DNA of 64,000 nt, taken from positions 1-64,000 of the forward strand of contig CAZAER010000016.1 of the NCBI GenBank assembly GCA_964484195.1, read 5' to 3'. The DNA comes from JALHOP01 sp964484195 (GTDB taxonomy: Bacteria > Myxococcota > XYA12-FULL-58-9 > JALHOP01). Numbering within the stretch: the stretch's first letter is position 1; every line of letters starts with the position of its first letter. Below are positions 59,301-64,000 of the stretch, in pieces. A program made the position numbers and the translations under genes. The notes beneath the pieces are model-generated. The model ran no database searches, was not told where the DNA came from, and saw nothing but the letters and a program-made list of their open reading frames with translations.

Positions 59301-60410
59301 GTCGGAGTACGCCTTGAAGACCACCTCGGGCACGAACTGCTCAGCGGCGCTCGGGTCGACGTCGACCTGGTCGAGATCGGCCGTCGTCGGGATGGTTTCG
59401 ACGCTGCGATAGCAGTTGGCGCGGAACGCGGCACTCTGTCCGGGCGACGTCGTCGTCGGATTCTCCGTGCACGGCTCGCGATAGCAGTGCGTCGAGGTGG
59501 TGTCCGCGCACTTCGGCACGGCTTCGCCGGGCACGAACGCGACGCCGTCGGCGACGAGCTGCACGCCGACCCAGGACCATTCGGTGGTCGGTGAGAAGAG
59601 ATCGTCCGGCGGCTGCTGGCAGATCGGCGCGTCCGGCGGGAAATCGTCAGGGAGGCAGTAGCCCGTCGTCGGATCGGGATCGAGCGTCAGCTCGCAGTAC
59701 TCACCGATCTCGCAGTCGAGGAACGACTGGCAGGTGTCGCCGCGCTGCACGCAGCGGTCGAACACGCACACGTCATCGTCGTTGGGGCCTGCGCCGCGTA
59801 CGTCACAGCAGACGGTGCCGAAAGTTCCTGGCGCTCCGTTGTTGCCGCAGAGCTGCCCACCGCCGGTGAGCGAGCAATCTTTGATGCAGGTGACACCTTC
59901 GTTGCAAACGAACCCAGTGGCCGAGTCGCAGCAGAGCGAGCCGTCGGTGCCACAGCGATCATCGGCGACATTCGGGCACGGCGGCTGACACACGCGGTCA
60001 TAAACGCACTCGGTCCCTGCGGTGCAGCATTCACGCGAGATCGTGCAACGCGGTACGGCGCAAACCGCAACGCATGCCCCTTCGACGCACTCCTGACCGC
60101 CCGGGCACGGATCGGGACTGAAGCCGCAACCGCCGCCGCCACCATCGCCGTCGAAGTCGCCGAAGCCGTCACCAATGAGGCTATCGCCGTCGACGTCGGC
60201 ACCATCACCGGTGCCATCGCCGTTGACGCTGTCGCCGCCGTCCCCTTCGTCTTCGTCGGTGGGATCTCGGTCGAACCGGTCGAACTCGCTCACCGCATCA
60301 TCGGCGTTGAGATAAAGCTCTCCCCCGCAACCCACCAAAGGTGACAACGCGAGCAACGAAGCGACGAACCATGACCGTGGGCAACGGCCAATCGATGTGA
60401 GCATGATCAC
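56349..60410 (-). CDS. Giant Cys-rich FG-GAP-type lipoprotein, tandem copy B
   Basis: 1,353 residues. Signal peptide with lipobox LVGC (Cys28), then an Asp/Gly-rich linker (~38-95), Cys-rich EGF-like N-terminal segment (95-250), FG-GAP/VCBS-like repeats (LADLDADGVVEIIMAGVI and FDGDGRPEVSFAGTGC; Ca2+-binding loops), a run of C-x-WNG-type Cys modules (~858-1,060) and a C-terminal CARDB/APHP-like beta-sandwich (VTVVARIVNKGRAGI). Ends NSADVLDLDCTDIGG. GTG at 60410 or ATG at 60404; GTGA overlap with the upstream copy. Surface adhesin or matrix protein; function unknown. Confidence 0.85.
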   Translation of the reverse strand: MIMLTSIGRCPRSWFVASLLALSPLVGCGGELYLNADDAVSEFDRFDRDPTDEDEGDGGDSVNGDGTGDGADVDGDSLIGDGFGDFDGDGGGGGCGFSPDPCPGGQECVEGACVAVCAVPRCTISRECCTAGTECVYDRVCQPPCPNVADDRCGTDGSLCCDSATGFVCNEGVTCIKDCSLTGGGQLCGNNGAPGTFGTVCCDVRGAGPNDDDVCVFDRCVQRGDTCQSFLDCEIGEYCELTLDPDPTTGYCLPDDFPPDAPICQQPPDDLFSPTTEWSWVGVQLVADGVAFVPGEAVPKCADTTSTHCYREPCTENPTTTSPGQSAAFRANCYRSVETIPTTADLDQVDVDPSAAEQFVPEVVFKAYSDDGFDNTNGNLLIIADGRADADLPATGTPSKQQRSKLVIYGETRGHVALGNLDGDAQLEIVAAHKNGLCAYDPFDTNGAPRANALKWCTTAGSLDTRYSGGAPHLADLDADGVVEIIMAGVIVRDNGASASILVDLGTTNQAAESNTGARCSAPADECFAVSALADVNLDGKPDLLAGDRAWTIQRNPTGGVPVGRITGNDGWVADPLWAAHYAGGGNNQAPVSVNIGDGRGFPGVGDFVDNTLAPYNRPTNTPEVAIVFAGAVYILSGENGEVLRSPVAGSTVNLAFQLLNNRGGPPNIADFDGDGRPEVSFAGTGCMVVVDPDCAANDAAGRVALVSNPSSGCNVAVPTVAGPERCTIEVNGTLDDEVGVLWQYQTQDQSSAVTGTSVFDFQGDGKAEVLYNDECFFRVFEGSTSDILYERPNSHRTATEYPIVVDVDGDSNSEIVVVSTGDQSSRYSSGRDRCGGPLLDSAAAQTTCTGGNRACGNLGGCGWNGTACQTCSAFVTQATCEPPIAAAPSTCGSRANNTAACHVTGGCGLDNGACRTCAAVDDQTACNAASGCWWNGGDNRCYTTCDTVKDGNDADATINNECAATPNCVMAGTTCTFRPNGCDWNATSSTCVQSCANAYDTSDTDGNFNNECNALPACRSLLGTCDTWAYRRTGEDYVPAACTCADHTDQTSCDAGRGCRWNGSTCVVVTGDVTAGNCGSYATRAECQAHVDDCIWDAYQGASGTCEENPRGQAYVCLESTWGVTVFGDTSDLWVKTLPYWYEHPYHITNQDRFGTVIPDWGVCYSGSQCSAQTNAAACEATFVSGSSGPLCEFGDSNPDFYNNFRQNVPGFVPLNAPDLQVQAVVASLQNCPPQVTVVARIVNKGRAGIRAVDANIGFYRLPTAQTPTQTAQTVTPFALLDLPVDLLPGGSVQVTAVYTVPSTEAPIDLDFRVIANPEFLLNGDPDLPTFECNGSNNSADVLDLDCTDIGG

Positions 60411-63400
60411 CCGCCGATATCAGTACAGTCGAGGTCGAGGATATCTCTCGAGTTGTTGGTGTTGTTGCACTCGAAGTTGTCTTCGGTCGGCGCCGTCAGG
60501 AACTCGGGGTTCGCGATGACGCGGAAGTCGAGGCCGATCGGCGCTTCCGACGCCGGCACCGTGTAAATGGCGCTGACGATGGCGGCACCACCCGGGAGCA
60601 AGTCCTGCGGTAGGTCGCGACGCGCGAACGGGGTGACCGTTTGCGCCGTCTGCAGCGCCGTCTCTCCCGAGTTCAGCAAGCGATAGAAGGTGATGTCGGC
60701 GTCCTCGGCCCGGATGCCGGCGCGGCCCTTGTTGATGACGCGCGCGATGATCGTGATCTGCGGCGGGCAGGTCAGCAGGTCCGCCACGACGGACTCGATT
60801 TGCAAGTCGGGCGCGTTGAGCGGCACGAAGCCTGGGACGTTTTGGCGGAAGTTGTTGTAGAAGTCCGGGTTCGGGTCGCCGTATTCGCACAGCGGGCCAG
60901 CGGAGCCGGATACGAACGTCTCTTCGCACTGCACCGGGTCGGTCTCGGCGGCGCATTGCGAGCCGGTATAGCAGACGTTCCAGTCAGGAATGACCCGGCC
61001 GAAGCGGTCCTGATTGGTGATGTGGAACGGGTGCTCGAACCAGTACGGTAGCGTCTTCACCCAGAGGTCGGAGGTGTCGCCGAAGGTGGTGATACCCCAT
61101 GTACCCTCCAAACAAACCATCGCTTGGCTGCGCGGGTTCTCCTCGCAGGCGCCGGTTCCGCCCTGGAATGGGTCCCAGATGCAGTCGTCCATGTGCGTCT
61201 GGCACGTGGGGCGGTCGGGGTAAGAGCCGCAGTTGCCGGCGGTCGCGGCGTTGGTGACGACGACGCAGCTCGTACCGTTCCAGCGACAACCACGGCCGGC
61301 GTCGCACTCCGGTTGCTGGGTGTGGTCGGCGCAAGTGCACGATGCGGGAGTGAAGAGCTCCCATTCGGCGCGCTGGTACGCGGCGGGTTTGCACGTATTC
61401 AGGAGCTGACGGCAGTAGAGCGAGTTGTTGCACTCGTCGGTGATGTTGGTGTTGCCGTCGGTGCCGTCGAAGATGCGCGTGCAGTCTTGGCGGCAGGTGG
61501 TCGCGGCGGCATCCCATCCGCAGCCGTTGACGCGACGCACGCACGTCGTGCCGTTGTGCACGCAGCCCGGGGTGCCGTTGCACTCCAGGTTGATGGTCGC
61601 GTCGCCGTCATTGCCGTCGCGGATGCCCGTGCACAGCGTCGTGATGCAGGCCGAGCCGGTCCAGCTGCAACCGCTCGACTGAGCGCCGGTGCATGCGCCG
61701 TTGGTCGACAACGAGGCGCACGGCACACAAGCGCCGCTTTGGACACCGCAACCGCCGCTGTCGATGCAGTCGGCGGTCGAGCGCGTGTTGCAAGCAGGGG
61801 CAACCGGCGTGAACTGCAGCGGGTCGCAGAGCTGATTGCTGTTCAAGTTTGCGCAAGAGACGCAGGCGCTACCGTTCCAACCGCAGCCACCGGTGTTCGA
61901 GCAGTTGGTGTTGTTGAGCGCGCCGCAGTTCGGCGTGCCGTCCGCAGCCCCGAGAGCGGGTCCGCCGCAGCGGTCACGACGCGAAGTGTAGAACGACGAC
62001 TGGTCGCCGTTCGAGGTGATGACGATCTCGGAATTGGAGTCACCGTCGACGTCGACGACGATCGGGTATTCGGTGATGGTGCGGTTCGAGCTCGGGCGCT
62101 CATAGAGGATGTCGGCGGTCGCACCCTCGAAGACGCGGAAGAAGCACTCGTCGTTGTAGAGCACTTCGGCCTTGCCATCGCCCTGGAAGTCGAACACCGA
62201 GGTGCCCGTTACAGCGGACGATTGGTCTTGGGTTTGGTACTGCCACAAGACGCCAATGTGCTCACCGATGTCGGCCTGGACGTCGATGGTGCAGGTGCGT
62301 TGCGGCGGCGAGGCGCCAGGGACCGCGACGTTGCAGCCCGAGTTGGGTGTGCTAGCGAGCGCGACGCGGCCGGCAGCGTCGGCGGCGAAGCAGTCGGGGT
62401 CGACGACGACCATACAGCCGGTACCCGCGAAGCTCACCTCGGGACGTCCGTCACCGTCGAAGTCGGCGATGTTCGGCGGACCGCCACGAGCGTTCAAATA
62501 TTTGAACGCAAGGTTGCGGGTGACGCCGGAGACCGGCGAGCTCAAGACGATGCCGGTCTCGCCGCTGACGATGTACACGCCACCGTCGTAGATGTACGCG
62601 ACCTCCGGTGTGTCGGTGGGCCGGTTGTAGGGAGGCAGCCGGTTGTCGACGAAATTCGCGACGCTCGGGTAGCCGCGACCGACGCCGATGGTCCAAGGCT
62701 GCGGCGTGCTGCCGCCGGCGTACGACGCCGACCAGATGCGATCGGCGACCCAACCGTCGGTGCCGGTGATGCGCTCGACGCCGATGGGGCTCACCGGATT
62801 GCGGCGGATCGTCCACGCTTTGTCGCCGGCCAACAGATCCGGGAGGCCGTCGCCGTTCACGTCGGCGACGGTGGTCAGGGCGAAGCACTCGGAGTTGTTG
62901 TCGCAGCGATCACCGGCACTGGCGAACGCGACGCTGTCACCGACGAAGCCGACGCCGACCAAGAGGGTGCCCGAGCCGCCGTCATCGCGGACGACGTTGC
63001 CGCCGATGATGATTTCCGGGACGCCATCGGCGTTGAAGTCGGCGAAGTGCGGCGCCGAGCCGTCGTAGCGGATGTCCATCGCGCCGCTCGACAAGCACCA
63101 ACGCTTGGCGTTCGCGGCGATGGTCGGCGGCGACATGCCTTGGTCGACGTACGGGTCGTAGACGCACAAGCCGTTCATATTGCCGGTGGCGATTTCGAGC
63201 TGCGGGTCGCTGTCGAGGTTCGCGATCGCGGAGTGACCACGGGTCGCGCCCCAGATGACCAGCTTGCTGCGCTGCTGCTTCGACGGCGTGCCCGTGCCTG
63301 GGAGCTCTTCGTCGCTACGGCCGTCCGCGATGACGAGCACGTTGCGCAGGTCGAAGCCGGCGTCATTCGAGTAAGCCTTGAATACGACCTCGGGCACGAC

Positions 63401-64000
63401 CTTCTGAATCAGGGGGTCGGGGTCGTGGTCGACGAGATCGAGGTCGGCGGTCACGGGCACGATGGCGACGTTGCGGAAGCACTGCGCCTGGAAGTTCGCG
63501 GACTGTGCTGGACTCGCGCTGTTGGGGATGGCCGTGCAGGGCTCACGATAGCAATTGATGTCGCCGGCTGCGGCGCACTTCGGGATCACCTGACCATCGG
63601 TGAAGTTGTTGGTGAAGTCGGTATCGTTACCGTCGCTGCCGACGAGCTGGATGCCAACCCACGACCACTCGGTCTCCGGCTCGAAGGTATCGTCCGGCGC
63701 CTCTTGGCAGATCGGCGCGTCAGGCGGGAAGTCATTGGGCAGGCAGTAGCCGGTGTCGGGCTCGCCGCTGCTCGTCTCTTCGTGGAGAGTCAGCTCGCAG
63801 TACTCGCCGATTTCGCAGTCGAGGAACGATTCGCACTCGCCGCCGCGAGCAACGCAGCGGTTGAAGACGCAGACGTCGTCGTCTTCGTCGGTGCCGGGAT
63901 TTCGTCCGTCGCAGCAGACGGTGCCGAACGAGGCAGGGGTTCCGGTGCCGCAGAGAGGACCGTCGTCGGGGCCGCAATTCTGAACGCAGGTGAGAGACTC
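60407..64000 (-). CDS. Giant Cys-rich FG-GAP-type protein, tandem copy A (N-terminus outside window)
   Basis: About 1,198 C-terminal residues are present with an open frame to the window end; the start lies beyond 64000. It aligns with copy B over the Cys-rich, FG-GAP-like, Cys-module (CGWNGSAC) and CARDB-like parts, and ends in almost the same residues (RDILDLDCTDIGG). A GTG at 63589 is an internal codon, not the start. Tandem duplication with coupled translation (TGA within GTGA at the junction). Confidence 0.87.
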   Translation of the reverse strand, partial: ESLTCVQNCGPDDGPLCGTGTPASFGTVCCDGRNPGTDEDDDVCVFNRCVARGGECESFLDCEIGEYCELTLHEETSSGEPDTGYCLPNDFPPDAPICQEAPDDTFEPETEWSWVGIQLVGSDGNDTDFTNNFTDGQVIPKCAAAGDINCYREPCTAIPNSASPAQSANFQAQCFRNVAIVPVTADLDLVDHDPDPLIQKVVPEVVFKAYSNDAGFDLRNVLVIADGRSDEELPGTGTPSKQQRSKLVIWGATRGHSAIANLDSDPQLEIATGNMNGLCVYDPYVDQGMSPPTIAANAKRWCLSSGAMDIRYDGSAPHFADFNADGVPEIIIGGNVVRDDGGSGTLLVGVGFVGDSVAFASAGDRCDNNSECFALTTVADVNGDGLPDLLAGDKAWTIRRNPVSPIGVERITGTDGWVADRIWSASYAGGSTPQPWTIGVGRGYPSVANFVDNRLPPYNRPTDTPEVAYIYDGGVYIVSGETGIVLSSPVSGVTRNLAFKYLNARGGPPNIADFDGDGRPEVSFAGTGCMVVVDPDCFAADAAGRVALASTPNSGCNVAVPGASPPQRTCTIDVQADIGEHIGVLWQYQTQDQSSAVTGTSVFDFQGDGKAEVLYNDECFFRVFEGATADILYERPSSNRTITEYPIVVDVDGDSNSEIVITSNGDQSSFYTSRRDRCGGPALGAADGTPNCGALNNTNCSNTGGCGWNGSACVSCANLNSNQLCDPLQFTPVAPACNTRSTADCIDSGGCGVQSGACVPCASLSTNGACTGAQSSGCSWTGSACITTLCTGIRDGNDGDATINLECNGTPGCVHNGTTCVRRVNGCGWDAAATTCRQDCTRIFDGTDGNTNITDECNNSLYCRQLLNTCKPAAYQRAEWELFTPASCTCADHTQQPECDAGRGCRWNGTSCVVVTNAATAGNCGSYPDRPTCQTHMDDCIWDPFQGGTGACEENPRSQAMVCLEGTWGITTFGDTSDLWVKTLPYWFEHPFHITNQDRFGRVIPDWNVCYTGSQCAAETDPVQCEETFVSGSAGPLCEYGDPNPDFYNNFRQNVPGFVPLNAPDLQIESVVADLLTCPPQITIIARVINKGRAGIRAEDADITFYRLLNSGETALQTAQTVTPFARRDLPQDLLPGGAAIVSAIYTVPASEAPIGLDFRVIANPEFLTAPTEDNFECNNTNNSRDILDLDCTDIGG

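Noticed and set aside
1..64000. tRNA, rRNA, CRISPR, transposase, integrase or phage genes
   Set aside because: Looked for characteristic motifs on both strands by eye; none recognised. A covariance or HMM search would be decisive.

Overview
The window is high-GC bacterial DNA, densely coded on both strands, with many translationally coupled gene junctions (ATGA and GTGA overlaps). Several features point to a myxobacterium or close relative (Myxococcota, former Deltaproteobacteria). These are a bacterial sphingolipid gene set, many lipobox lipoproteins, giant Cys-rich FG-GAP-like surface lipoproteins with Asp/Gly-rich linkers, and small secreted proteins of unknown function. This placement is an inference from gene content, not a phylogenetic result. 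I see no rRNA, tRNA, CRISPR array, insertion sequence or phage module.

Layout. 1-7,000: leucine catabolism (liu) genes on the minus strand. They encode HMG-CoA lyase (cut by the window edge), a separate biotin carrier protein, biotin carboxylase, methylglutaconyl-CoA hydratase and the methylcrotonyl-CoA carboxyltransferase. Two plus-strand genes (a metallophosphoesterase and a coiled-coil protein) sit between the lyase and the rest. 7,000-12,830: small membrane and secreted proteins, a solute-binding-like lipoprotein coupled to a cation diffusion facilitator, an ECF sigma factor and a KefB/KefC-type antiporter. 12,838-16,713: macro-domain protein, FAD monooxygenase, alpha/beta hydrolase and an unknown protein, all on the minus strand.

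16,772-22,575 is a candidate sphingolipid (ceramide) cluster. It holds a fatty-acid 2-hydroxylase homologue, serine palmitoyltransferase, two tandem membrane paralogues of unknown function, a GNAT-like acyltransferase and an extended SDR reductase. Directly upstream, 22,623-28,294 is a five-gene operon of unknown membrane proteins in which every junction is an overlapping stop/start. Its 1,056-residue member resembles DUF6754 proteins. These two blocks are the best candidates for undescribed biology here.

28,643-36,068: a secreted protein, an IscA-type Fe-S carrier, an outer-membrane-barrel-like protein, rpsB-tsf with a structured leader, a pair of 27-bp palindromes and a terminator. A duplicated secreted-protein gene follows; each copy has a CRP-like palindrome (TGTGA-N6-TCAC) about 62 bp before its start. 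The copies flank a PDZ lipoprotein. 36,069-51,370 is mostly housekeeping: RNase R, an HDAC-like deacetylase with an extra C-terminal domain, a UvrD/PcrA helicase, DNA polymerase IV, HrpB, NadB, a lytic transglycosylase, PgsA, a GT9 glycosyltransferase and a lone cyclic-nucleotide-binding domain.

51,453-64,000 is a cell-surface region. It holds an ArnT/PMT-like glycosyltransferase coupled to a CE2-type SGNH esterase lipoprotein, a KamA-type radical SAM enzyme, and two tandem giant Cys-rich repeat lipoproteins. The second of these runs off the window end.
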